A stretch of 37,319 nt of DNA, taken from positions 1 through 37,319 of the forward strand of contig CASEQJ010000018.1 in NCBI GenBank assembly GCA_949290055.1, read 5' to 3'. The notes under the pieces are model-generated. The model made no database searches. It was given only the letters and a program-made list of their open reading frames with translations, and was not told the origin of the DNA. Both the position numbers and the translations under genes were made by a program. Numbering within the stretch: the first letter of the stretch is position 1; each line of letters starts with the position of its first letter. Below, in pieces: positions 25,906 to 32,304 of this stretch. Source of the stretch: an uncultured Olsenella sp. Lineage in GTDB: Bacteria > Actinomycetota > Coriobacteriia > Coriobacteriales > Atopobiaceae.

Positions 25906-26439
25906 ATGGCCGAGAAGAACGTGCAGGTGAAGACGATTGCCGCCGTTGCGGGGGTGGTCGCGGCGGCTTTGCTGGTCGTCGCCTATTTCCTCCCTTATGC
26001 AGCGGCTGTCGACGAGTATCGAGAGGCACTAGGGACGATGTCCGCCAACCCGTATTCCGAGACGCTGGGAATGTCGAACGAGGGCCTGGCCGATATTTCG
26101 CTCTTCGAGTACGCGCGAATCTACAGCGCGGCTGGCGAGCTGGGCATGGGCGACGCGTTCGCTGCCGTCTACGTTCCGTTTACCGTGGCGCCCGCGGTGT
26201 TGGGCGTGCTGACGCTGCTCTTTGCAGCGCTGCGCAAGCCCATTCCCTCAATTGTGTTCTCGGTGCTCACCGTTGCGATGACGCTTCTTCTGAACTGGGA
26301 CTTCGAGGACCGCGGCGTCATTCCCAGCAACAGCTACGACTGGGGCATTGCGAAGTGGGTGTACCTGGTGGCTGGTGTGGCCGTGGTCGCGTGCGCAGTG
26401 TGGCAGCTCGTGCTGCGGCAGCAGGGGCGGACAAAATAG
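25906..26439 (+). CDS. Four-TM membrane protein of unknown function
   Basis: A 177-aa protein not recognised by family. Helix 1 (about 12-32, VAGVVAAALLVVAYFLPY) is followed by an external loop of ~55 residues, then helices at about 87-107, 111-128 and 146-165. The tail is short and basic. ATG 25906 has AAGGAG at a good distance; codons 2-5 (AEKN) contain the CGAGAAGAAC motif, as in the HTH gene at 23638. The lipoprotein gene starts 24 nt downstream, so the two are probably co-transcribed, and both follow the kinase. A membrane partner of the kinase is conceivable, but nothing in the sequence shows it. Confidence 0.7.
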   Translation: MAEKNVQVKTIAAVAGVVAAALLVVAYFLPYAAAVDEYREALGTMSANPYSETLGMSNEGLADISLFEYARIYSAAGELGMGDAFAAVYVPFTVAPAVLGVLTLLFAALRKPIPSIVFSVLTVAMTLLLNWDFEDRGVIPSNSYDWGIAKWVYLVAGVAVVACAVWQLVLRQQGRTK

Positions 26440-26463
26440 CCAATAAGAAGTGGGGAGAAAGCA

Positions 26464-26934
26464 ATGAAGAAGCTTGTCGGAATTGCGTGTGCGGCTGTAA
26501 TGGCGTTAACGCTTGTGGCGTGTGGCGGCAATGCTGAGCCTGCAGCAGAAGAGACTCCGGTTGCTGAGGAGCAGGTTACGAGCTCGGATTCGGTAGACGA
26601 GCAGGAGCCAGCCGAGGAAGAGCAGCCTGTTGTAGAGGAGCCCGAGTCCGCACCGGCCGAGGAACAGCCAGCTTCTGATCCTGACTTTCGGGCGACGATG
26701 GATGAGTACGAGGCTTTCATGAATGACTACTGTGACTTCATGGAGACGTATAACAGTGGTTCTGCGGATACGGTCAGCATGATGGCCGACTACGCTGACA
26801 TGATGAGCGGCTACACCGAGATGATGGAGAAAATCGACGCCATTGATGCGGACTCGCTGACGGCGGATGACTACGCGTATTACTCCGAAGTCATGTTGAG
26901 GGTCTCTCAGCGCCTGAGTGAGGTCGGGCAGTAA
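26464..26934 (+). CDS. Small acidic lipoprotein (DUF6591-like)
   Basis: A 156-aa secreted lipoprotein. The signal peptide MKKLVGIACAAVMALTLVAC ends in lipobox LVAC with Cys20 as the lipid-modified residue. A 55-residue acidic, Glu/Pro-rich disordered linker follows. A helical Met-rich C-terminal region (about 78-156) then has repeated Tyr/Met residues in a pattern like the small DUF6591 lipoproteins common in gut Actinomycetota and Bacillota. ATG 26464 has GGGAG upstream. It ends 3 nt before the convergent XRE gene. Base composition is less GC-rich than the flanking genes. Confidence 0.75.
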   Translation: MKKLVGIACAAVMALTLVACGGNAEPAAEETPVAEEQVTSSDSVDEQEPAEEEQPVVEEPESAPAEEQPASDPDFRATMDEYEAFMNDYCDFMETYNSGSADTVSMMADYADMMSGYTEMMEKIDAIDADSLTADDYAYYSEVMLRVSQRLSEVGQ

Positions 26935-26937
26935 GGC

Positions 26938-27153
26938 TCAGAAATCGATTAGAGTGCGTGTCGGAACGTCGAGTGCCTTCGCGATGCGTATAAGAACGTC
27001 GATGCCAACGTCGGCCGCTCCTGTCTCGATTTTCCAGAGATAGGAGCGGCTCGTGCCCGTCATGAGCGCAAGCTGTCGCTGAGATATACCGCACCGGGTG
27101 CGCTCAGCACGTATTCGGGCACCGATGGCCCGCTTCTCCTTCGCGTTGTCCAT
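26938..27153 (-). CDS. Small XRE-family transcription regulator
   Basis: A 71-aa protein that is little more than one Cro/C1-type helix-turn-helix: IRAERTRCGISQRQLALMTG is followed by SRSYLWKIETG and IAKALDVP. This is the complete HTH_3 domain with no sensor domain, so it is probably a dimeric repressor. It is divergent from the zinc-ribbon gene, and a perfect 16-nt palindrome (27188-27203) in the shared upstream region is its likely operator. Confidence 0.88.
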   Translation of the reverse strand: MDNAKEKRAIGARIRAERTRCGISQRQLALMTGTSRSYLWKIETGAADVGIDVLIRIAKALDVPTRTLIDF

Positions 27154-27187
27154 GCGGGAAAGGATAGAAGCGGTATCATCGGGCCAT

Positions 27188-27203
27188 GCTCTCTATAGAG
27201 AGC
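27188..27203. promoter_or_regulatory. Palindromic operator between divergent XRE and zinc-ribbon genes
   Basis: GCTCTCTATAGAGAGC is a perfect 16-nt palindrome in the 80-bp gap between the two divergent starts (27153 minus and 27234 plus). Its size and symmetry suit an XRE dimer. The central TATAGA may double as a -10 for the plus-strand gene. Confidence 0.55.
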
Positions 27204-27233
27204 CATTCGGATCTTCGTTAGCTTGGAGAGTTC

Positions 27234-27935
27234 ATGGCGTATTGCAGCAAATGCGGAATGCCGATAAAGAATGGAGCAAGCTTCTGTTCGGCCTGCGGAT
27301 CACGAGTGGCTTTCTCCCGAGAAGAGTGTGAAGGGAAGAGGGTCGAGCAATACGACGGGAAAGTTCATAAGTGTCCTAACTGTGGCCATATGCTCGACTC
27401 CCTTGAGGTAATTTGCCCCGCGTGTGGTTATGAGCTTCGCGGGGCCGGGGCAGTTGGCTCTCTGAAAGAGCTCTCGGCTCAGCTGCAGCAAATTAGGATG
27501 CAACCCGACAAGGGGCTGAAGCAAACGTTGATAGAACGTTTGGGTCATGTCCCAGCGGATGTGGACGATCGTGCTGCTGCGCTCATCAAGGCATATCCGA
27601 TTCCGAATACAAAGGAAGACCTTATCGAATTCATTATTACTTCTGCGGCAAATATCAACCCTGACGCATTCAATGACTTTCGGCGGAGCGACGCGTCTTC
27701 CTCGGATATCGCCATGTCAAATGCCTGGCTGTCAAAGCTAGAGCAGGCCTATCAAAAGGCGTCTTTTATGCTCGGCGACGACGATGCCTTTGAGGGTATC
27801 AAAGAGCTCTACGACGCCACCATGAAAAAGGTGCGGCATGCCAAGCGAGCAATGATCCGTTTCTGGCTGATTTGGGCAGTCGCCATGGCGGGCCTTCTTG
27901 GATTTACTGCTGTCATGTCACTGATCAATCAATAG
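27234..27935 (+). CDS. Double zinc-ribbon membrane-anchored protein
   Basis: A 233-aa protein. Two zinc ribbons lie at the N-terminus: CSKCG ... CSACG (residues ~4-22) and CPNCG ... CPACG (~44-64). A charged helical region of ~120 residues follows, then one C-terminal TM helix (about 208-230, LIWAVAMAGLLGFTAVMSL). The tail-anchored topology would leave the zinc ribbons in the cytoplasm. ATG 27234 has GGAGAG upstream. The SPFH gene starts 10 nt after its stop, so they form an operon. Base composition is notably more AT-rich than the SPFH gene that follows. Confidence 0.8.
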   Translation: MAYCSKCGMPIKNGASFCSACGSRVAFSREECEGKRVEQYDGKVHKCPNCGHMLDSLEVICPACGYELRGAGAVGSLKELSAQLQQIRMQPDKGLKQTLIERLGHVPADVDDRAAALIKAYPIPNTKEDLIEFIITSAANINPDAFNDFRRSDASSSDIAMSNAWLSKLEQAYQKASFMLGDDDAFEGIKELYDATMKKVRHAKRAMIRFWLIWAVAMAGLLGFTAVMSLINQ

Positions 27936-27945
27936 AAAATCGGCG

Positions 27946-29331
27946 ATGACTATGGGCATCTTCAACAAGAACGCCGGCGGTTTCATGGACGAGATCCGCT
28001 GCGACGAGCCGAACTACCTCATCTGGAAGTGGCATCCTGCCGGGTCGCAGAAGGGCGCCAACCGTCGCGAGAACGCCGTCCGCTGGGGCTCCTCCCTGCG
28101 CGTGCGTGACGGATCGGTTGCCGCATTCGTCTACAACCAAAAGAATGGTGTCTACGAGGACTTTATTGAAGGCCCCTACGACCAGACGCTGAGAACGGAA
28201 AACCTCCCGGTTCTCGCCAGCATCGTCGGCCTTGCCTACGACGGCGGCACTCCCTTCCAGGCGGAGGTTTACTTCATCAACCTTGCCCAGGTGGTGCAGG
28301 TCCGCTTCGGCGTGCCGTTCTTCGACGTCTACGATCCGCGTTTCCTCGACTTCGGCGTGCCGGTGGCGGCGCGCGGTACCATCACCTTCGGCATCAGGGA
28401 CTACCGCCAGTTCATCAAGCTCCATCGCCTCGACGAGTTCGACCTCGACGCCTTCAAAGTGCAGGTTCGCGACGCGGTTATCCGCTACGTGAAGCCCGTA
28501 GTGGCGAATGCGCCTGCAGACCTCGGCATTCCCGTCGTGCAGCTTGAGCGTGCCCTCTCAAAGGTTCACGACGCCGTGGAGCCCCAGATCAAGGAGCGCC
28601 TCTCGAGCGACTTCGGCGTCGAGGTCTCCGGCGTGGACATCTCCGCCATCGAGCTCGACAAGACGAGCGACGGCTACCGCCAGCTCATGTCTGTGACGCG
28701 CGACGTCGAGCAGGCCACCGTCCAGGCTCAGGCAGAGGTCAACATCAAGAACCTCCACGACCAGCAGCGCATCAACGCCGAGAACCTCGAGGAGACCCTG
28801 CGCGTCCAGCGCGAGGAGGCCCAGCGAGCCCAGCGTATGGCCACCGAGACCGCCAACATTGGTGCCTTCCAGCTCGAGAAGCAGGCCGAGGTGGGCGTCG
28901 CCGGCGCGAGCGCGCTCGGCCAGATGGGAGCCAGCGGCGCGACCGAGATGGGCGGCGGTTCCGGCGGCGGGTTCGACCCGGCTGCGATGATGGCGGGCAT
29001 GGCCGTCGGCGGAGCCGTGGGCCAGAACGTTGCGGGGATGATGAACGGCATGATGGGCGGACTCGGAGGTCAGGCGGTGCAGCCCGGCGCCCAGGTTCCG
29101 CCCCCGGTCCCGCAGGTTGGCTACCACGTGGCCGTGAACGGCGCCGCGACAGGGCCCTTCTCGCCCGCCCTTCTCGTGCAGATGGCTGCCGCGGGCACCC
29201 TTACGCGCGACAGCCTCGTTTGGAAGCAGGGCATGGCCGAGTGGCGCCGCGCCGGGGACGTTGACGAGCTCGCATCTGTTTTTGGGGGCTGTGCGCCCGC
29301 CGGCATGCCGCCTATTCCGCCGACTGCGTAG
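27946..29331 (+). CDS. SPFH-domain (YdjI-like) protein with C-terminal GYF_2 domain
   Basis: A 461-aa protein. Residues about 20-280 form an SPFH/band-7-like domain of the YdjI (virion core-like) type, beginning IRCDEPNYLIWKWHP and including FGVPFFDVYDPRF. A coiled-coil segment (about 255-320, rich in Gln/Glu/Arg) follows. A Gly/Met-rich linker leads to a GYF_2 domain (about 390-445) with GPFSPALLVQMAAAGTLT and LVWKQGMAEWRRAGDV. Such proteins form membrane-associated scaffolds and often sit near PspA-like stress genes. ATG 27946 is the first start; ATG 27952 is an alternative and neither has a strong ribosome site. The zinc-ribbon gene is upstream and a second GYF gene follows 10 nt downstream. 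Confidence 0.85.
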   Translation: MTMGIFNKNAGGFMDEIRCDEPNYLIWKWHPAGSQKGANRRENAVRWGSSLRVRDGSVAAFVYNQKNGVYEDFIEGPYDQTLRTENLPVLASIVGLAYDGGTPFQAEVYFINLAQVVQVRFGVPFFDVYDPRFLDFGVPVAARGTITFGIRDYRQFIKLHRLDEFDLDAFKVQVRDAVIRYVKPVVANAPADLGIPVVQLERALSKVHDAVEPQIKERLSSDFGVEVSGVDISAIELDKTSDGYRQLMSVTRDVEQATVQAQAEVNIKNLHDQQRINAENLEETLRVQREEAQRAQRMATETANIGAFQLEKQAEVGVAGASALGQMGASGATEMGGGSGGGFDPAAMMAGMAVGGAVGQNVAGMMNGMMGGLGGQAVQPGAQVPPPVPQVGYHVAVNGAATGPFSPALLVQMAAAGTLTRDSLVWKQGMAEWRRAGDVDELASVFGGCAPAGMPPIPPTA

Positions 29332-29341
29332 GGAGAAGACC

Positions 29342-29707
29342 GTGGACGAGGGTAGCTTCTACTCCATTGACCGCCTCGTTGAGTTTGGTCTCACGCTCGG
29401 CGTTGCCACGCAGATGGCCAACTCCATGAATGCGAGCCTCCAGGCTACGCAGATCCCCGGGGCGAGAAATCCCATGCAGCCCAACGCGCTCGCGGGGGAG
29501 CAGCCGCTCTTCTACGTTGTGCTTGACGACAAGCCTGCTGGGCCTCTTCTGCCCTCCGAGTTGTCGCGGCTGATTTCGGAGGGGCGCGTTACCAGGGAAA
29601 CCTACGTCTGGAAGCCCGGTATGCCAGGCTGGCAGCTGGCTGAGGACGTCCCTGAGGTGCTCAAGCTCGTTGCGCTGGTTCCGCCGGCTGTGCCGTGGGA
29701 TGCATGA
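29342..29707 (+). CDS. Small GYF_2-domain protein
   Basis: A 121-aa protein. Residues about 55-110 are a GYF_2 domain: YVVLDDKPAGPLLPSELSRL, then SEGRVTRETYVWKPGMPGWQ. It is a paralogue of the C-terminal domain of the preceding SPFH protein (compare VWKxGM-xW). GTG 29342, ten bases after the previous stop, has GGGAG upstream and is preferred to the longer frame that would start inside the SPFH gene. It probably acts with the SPFH protein as an adaptor binding proline-rich or membrane partners; no catalytic residues are visible. Confidence 0.78.
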   Translation: MDEGSFYSIDRLVEFGLTLGVATQMANSMNASLQATQIPGARNPMQPNALAGEQPLFYVVLDDKPAGPLLPSELSRLISEGRVTRETYVWKPGMPGWQLAEDVPEVLKLVALVPPAVPWDA

Positions 29708-29989
29708 GGCCTTTCGATTCGCGACGAATCGGCTATTCCATAGACGGACATAGAAGTCCCCGACATTACCTTTGTGGTGTTTTGACACGGGCGGCCGCTG
29801 CCGTCTCCGTGTTGTTGCAACAAGGGTGCTCGTCCGGTCGTTCCAATACCCTCAGCTGGTAGGTATCTGACAGGGGGGGCAAAGACCTGCTTTCTGGACA
29901 CTATGGATAGCGGCGCTGCTCTCGCGTTCAGGCCGCCTGGATCCCTGTTCGGCTGAGGTAACCCTAATCGAATTCAACAGACGCTCTGC
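29708..29989. other. Gene-free spacer with small hairpins
   Basis: No coding sequence is supported here. A hairpin CGATTCG cga CGAATCG (29715-29731) follows the GYF gene and may end its transcript. TGTTG-ttg-CAACA lies near 29810. The remainder shows no repeat or RNA gene that I recognise. Confidence 0.5.
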
Positions 29990-30060
29990 TTGCAAATAGA
30001 ACAAATGTTCTGTAATCTAGTATAGAACACATGTTCTGTATAAGATTACGATTGCGTAAT
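29990..30060 (+). promoter_or_regulatory. hicAB control region with two LexA-box-like palindromes
   Basis: AGAACAAATGTTCT (29998-30011) and AGAACACATGTTCT (30024-30037) are palindromes 26 bp apart. Both fit GAAC-RNRY-GTTC, the core of the Bacillus-type LexA/SOS box. A possible promoter TTGCAA (29990-29995), 17 bp, TAATCT (30013-30018) places the first palindrome exactly in the spacer. A third palindrome ATTACG attg CGTAAT lies at 30045-30060. They may be LexA sites, or operators for the HTH domain of the HicB protein. The whole segment is strongly AT-rich. Confidence 0.6.
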
Positions 30061-30093
30061 ACTTACGTATTCGTTATAGTTTGAGGAGGAGCT

Positions 30094-30282
30094 ATGCCGC
30101 CCAAGCCGCCTGAGATTTATCGACGCGCTCTCCGCGAGGGTTGGGTGGACAGGGGAGGCAGGGGCTCCCACCGCAAACTTGAGAAGGACGGCAAGGTCCT
30201 CATCATTCCCTATCACCGCAAGGAGCTTGCCAAAGGAACGTGGGAGCGCATCAAACGGGATGCAGGATGGAGTGAGCCATGA
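30094..30282 (+). CDS. hicA: HicA-type mRNA interferase toxin
   Basis: A 62-aa protein of the HicA family: small, basic, dsRBD-like fold. The GSHRKL motif (residues 24-29) contains the conserved catalytic His. IIPYHRKELAKGTWERI provides the second conserved strand and helix. It would cleave mRNA when free of its antitoxin. ATG 30094 has GAGGAGG close upstream. The antitoxin gene overlaps by 4 nt (ATGA). Confidence 0.92.
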   Translation: MPPKPPEIYRRALREGWVDRGGRGSHRKLEKDGKVLIIPYHRKELAKGTWERIKRDAGWSEP

Positions 30283-30722
30283 GATTCAACTATCCCGGCT
30301 ACTTCGAGCCCAATGAGCTCGACGGCTACAGCGTGTGGTTCCCCGACCTCCCGGAGTGCCACACGGACGGCGACAATCTTGACGACGCGGTGAACATGGC
30401 TGCCGAGGCGCTCGAGCTCGTGATTGAGTCTTACATCGAGAATGGCCGTGTGCTCCCGGAGCCCTCGCTTGACGCACGGGTGCCGGAGGGGGCTCGAGAG
30501 CTGCTCGTCTCGGTGGACGTCGATTCCGAGAATCGCCTGGTCACCGCTCGCGATGCCGCAAGGATGCTGGGCGTGCGCGATGCGCGCGTTCGGCAGCTTA
30601 TTCTCAAGGGCGCTCTTCTCGCTCGTAAGCAGGCGGGCGTCAACTTCGTCTATCTGCGCAGCGTACTTGATCGGTTGCAGGAAGCGCCCGCGGGTGGCCG
30701 TCCACGCTCCGCTTCCGCGTAG
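30279..30722 (+). CDS. hicB: HicB-type antitoxin with C-terminal HTH
   Basis: A 147-aa antitoxin. Residues about 1-75 form the HicB partial RNase H-like fold (YFEPNELDGYSVWFPDLPEC, then GDNLDDAVNMAAEALELVIE), which binds and blocks HicA. Residues about 85-140 (VTARDAARMLGVRDARVRQLI) resemble an excisionase/MerR-like winged helix-turn-helix, a DNA-binding module rather than the usual ribbon-helix-helix. It overlaps hicA by 4 nt, giving coupled translation, and probably represses the operon through palindromes at 29998-30060. Confidence 0.9.
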   Translation: MRFNYPGYFEPNELDGYSVWFPDLPECHTDGDNLDDAVNMAAEALELVIESYIENGRVLPEPSLDARVPEGARELLVSVDVDSENRLVTARDAARMLGVRDARVRQLILKGALLARKQAGVNFVYLRSVLDRLQEAPAGGRPRSASA

Positions 30723-30794
30723 CGTCCTGCGCTAGCGCCCGCCCCCGGCGTATCATTGCCCCAACAGCCACCCCGCCGCAGACAGGAGCCCACC

Positions 30795-31310
30795 ATGGAG
30801 TTCACCGACGTCGTTTCCAAGCGCTACTCGTGCAAGAAATTCGACTCCGCTCGCCAGGTTGCGCCCGAGGCACTCGAGCAGATCCTCGAGGCCGGCCGCC
30901 TCGCCCCCACCGCCAAGAACCTGCAGGAGCAGCACGTCTACGTGCTGCAGGGCGCGGAGTCGCTCGCGATCGTGGACGAGCTCACGCCCTGCCGCTACGG
31001 CGCGCCCACGGTCCTGGCCGTCGCCTTCGACACCTCGAACGTCTACACCTACCCCGGCGACGCGCGCGACTCCGGGATCGAGGACGCCTCGATCGTGGCC
31101 ACGCACATGCTCCTGGCCGCCTGCGACGCGGGCGTCGACAGCTGCTGGCTCAACCGCTTCGACCCCGACCTCGCCAAGGCGCGCCTCGGCCTGCCCGAGA
31201 ACGAGGAGCTTCTCATGCTGCTCGACCTTGGCTACGCCGCCGAGGGCACGGGCCCGCTGCCCAACCACGAGAGCCGCAAGCCCCTCTCGGAGACCGTGAC
31301 GTACCGGTAG
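30795..31310 (+). CDS. Nitroreductase family protein
   Basis: A 171-aa FMN-dependent oxidoreductase of the compact nitroreductase type. The N-terminal block YSCKKFDSARQV and LEAGRLAPTAKNLQ, then the central DASIVATHMLLAACDAGVDSCWL, match FMN phosphate and isoalloxazine contact regions of the family. ATG 30795 with CAGGAG upstream is chosen over the in-frame start at 30756. The substrate is not predictable; such proteins reduce quinones, nitroaromatics or flavins. TATCAT near 30751 is a possible -10. Confidence 0.88.
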   Translation: MEFTDVVSKRYSCKKFDSARQVAPEALEQILEAGRLAPTAKNLQEQHVYVLQGAESLAIVDELTPCRYGAPTVLAVAFDTSNVYTYPGDARDSGIEDASIVATHMLLAACDAGVDSCWLNRFDPDLAKARLGLPENEELLMLLDLGYAAEGTGPLPNHESRKPLSETVTYR

Positions 31311-31427
31311 GCGCCCGGCCCCGCGCCCTTCTCGCCGACTTGTCCCGCGCGCCGGCCGCAGCTTACTCAAAATGCTCCCCCGCCCGTGCTACGCTGCGCT
31401 CACGGCAGCAGCGAGAGGGGAGACCCC

Positions 31428-32228
31428 ATGCACATTTACAACTTCCTGGACAACGACGACGTCAAGGTGATCTCCGGCAAGGGCCCCTTCAAGGTGGCGG
31501 AGTGGCAGCGCGACCTCTCCGTTCCCTACGGCGGGGCTACTACGGCCTACTTTGCCGCCGAGATGGGCGTCCGCCGGCGCCAGCTGGTGTGCGAGCTCGA
31601 CGGGCGCGTGGGCGTGACGCTGCAGGCCGGCGCCATGCAGTGGACCGTCGGCAGCATTCAGTCCACGACCGGCGTCAAGGGCGTGGGCGACTTCTTTGGC
31701 AAGGCCATTCGCGGCTCCGTGACCGGCGAGTCCGCGATCAAGCCCGAGTACACCGGCACCGGCACCATCGTCTGCGAGCCCACCTACCGGCACATTCTCC
31801 TCATGAGCCCGCAGGCCGAGATGGGCGGGACGATGGTCATAAACGACGGCCTCTTCCTCGCGTGCACCTCCGACATTCAGCACCGCGCGATCATGGTCAA
31901 GCGCCCGAGCGCCGCGGTGGCGGGCAACGAGGGCCTGTTCAACCTCGGCCTTTCCGGCTCGGGCACGGTGGCGCTCGAGTCGCCGGTCCCGGCGAGCGAA
32001 CTTGCGGTCGTCGACCTCGAGGGCGACGAGCTCAAGGTCGACGGCAGCTTCGCGATCGCGTGGACCGAGTCGCTCGAGTTCACCGTGGAGCGCAGCGGCA
32101 AGTCGCTCATTGGCTCCGCCGTCTCGGGCGAGGGCCTCGTCAACGTCTACCGCGGGCGCGGTCGCGTGCTCCTGTCGCCGGTGGCGTCGCTCACGCCCAA
32201 CCCCGACGCCGGCAGCGGCACCGTCTAG
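31428..32228 (+). CDS. AIM24 family protein
   Basis: A 266-aa soluble beta-rich protein of the AIM24 (DUF124/TerD-associated) family. The double-stranded beta-helix repeat is visible in QAGAMQWTVGSI, in GEGLVNVYRGRGRVLL near the C-terminus and in GSFAIAWTESLEF. Bacterial members are trimeric and of unknown function. ATG 31428 with GAGGGGAG upstream is preferred over 31386. It converges with the large sulfur-metabolism fusion gene, separated by a strong shared hairpin. Confidence 0.85.
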   Translation: MHIYNFLDNDDVKVISGKGPFKVAEWQRDLSVPYGGATTAYFAAEMGVRRRQLVCELDGRVGVTLQAGAMQWTVGSIQSTTGVKGVGDFFGKAIRGSVTGESAIKPEYTGTGTIVCEPTYRHILLMSPQAEMGGTMVINDGLFLACTSDIQHRAIMVKRPSAAVAGNEGLFNLGLSGSGTVALESPVPASELAVVDLEGDELKVDGSFAIAWTESLEFTVERSGKSLIGSAVSGEGLVNVYRGRGRVLLSPVASLTPNPDAGSGTV

Positions 32229-32232
32229 CAGC

Positions 32233-32295
32233 CGAGAAGAACGGGCGGGCCCGGACGCCTGTCCGAGCCCGCCCGTCTGTCACGCGCTCTTCTCG
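32233..32295. terminator. Bidirectional terminator hairpin flanked by inverted CGAGAAGA copies
   Basis: The stem is ACGGGCGGGC-c-CGGAC (32241-32256) with GTCCG-a-GCCCGCCCGT (32261-32276) around a 4-nt loop. It sits between convergent genes. Outside it, CGAGAAGA (32233-32240) and TCTTCTCG (32288-32295) are perfect inverted copies, extending the pairing. The left copy is part of the CGAGAAGAAC motif. The TCTT tail on the plus strand is weakly U-rich. Confidence 0.75.
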
Positions 32296-32304
32296 CCAGC
32301 CGTC

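Noticed and set aside
24137..26029. 630-codon minus-strand frame opposite the kinase
   Set aside because: The plus strand has the full set of kinase motifs, TM helix and FxLyD-like domain; the antisense product has no recognisable domain.
29312..29901. Possible minus-strand genes over and after the small GYF gene
   Set aside because: They overlap the GYF_2 coding region antisense, have no ribosome site, and their compositions look random.
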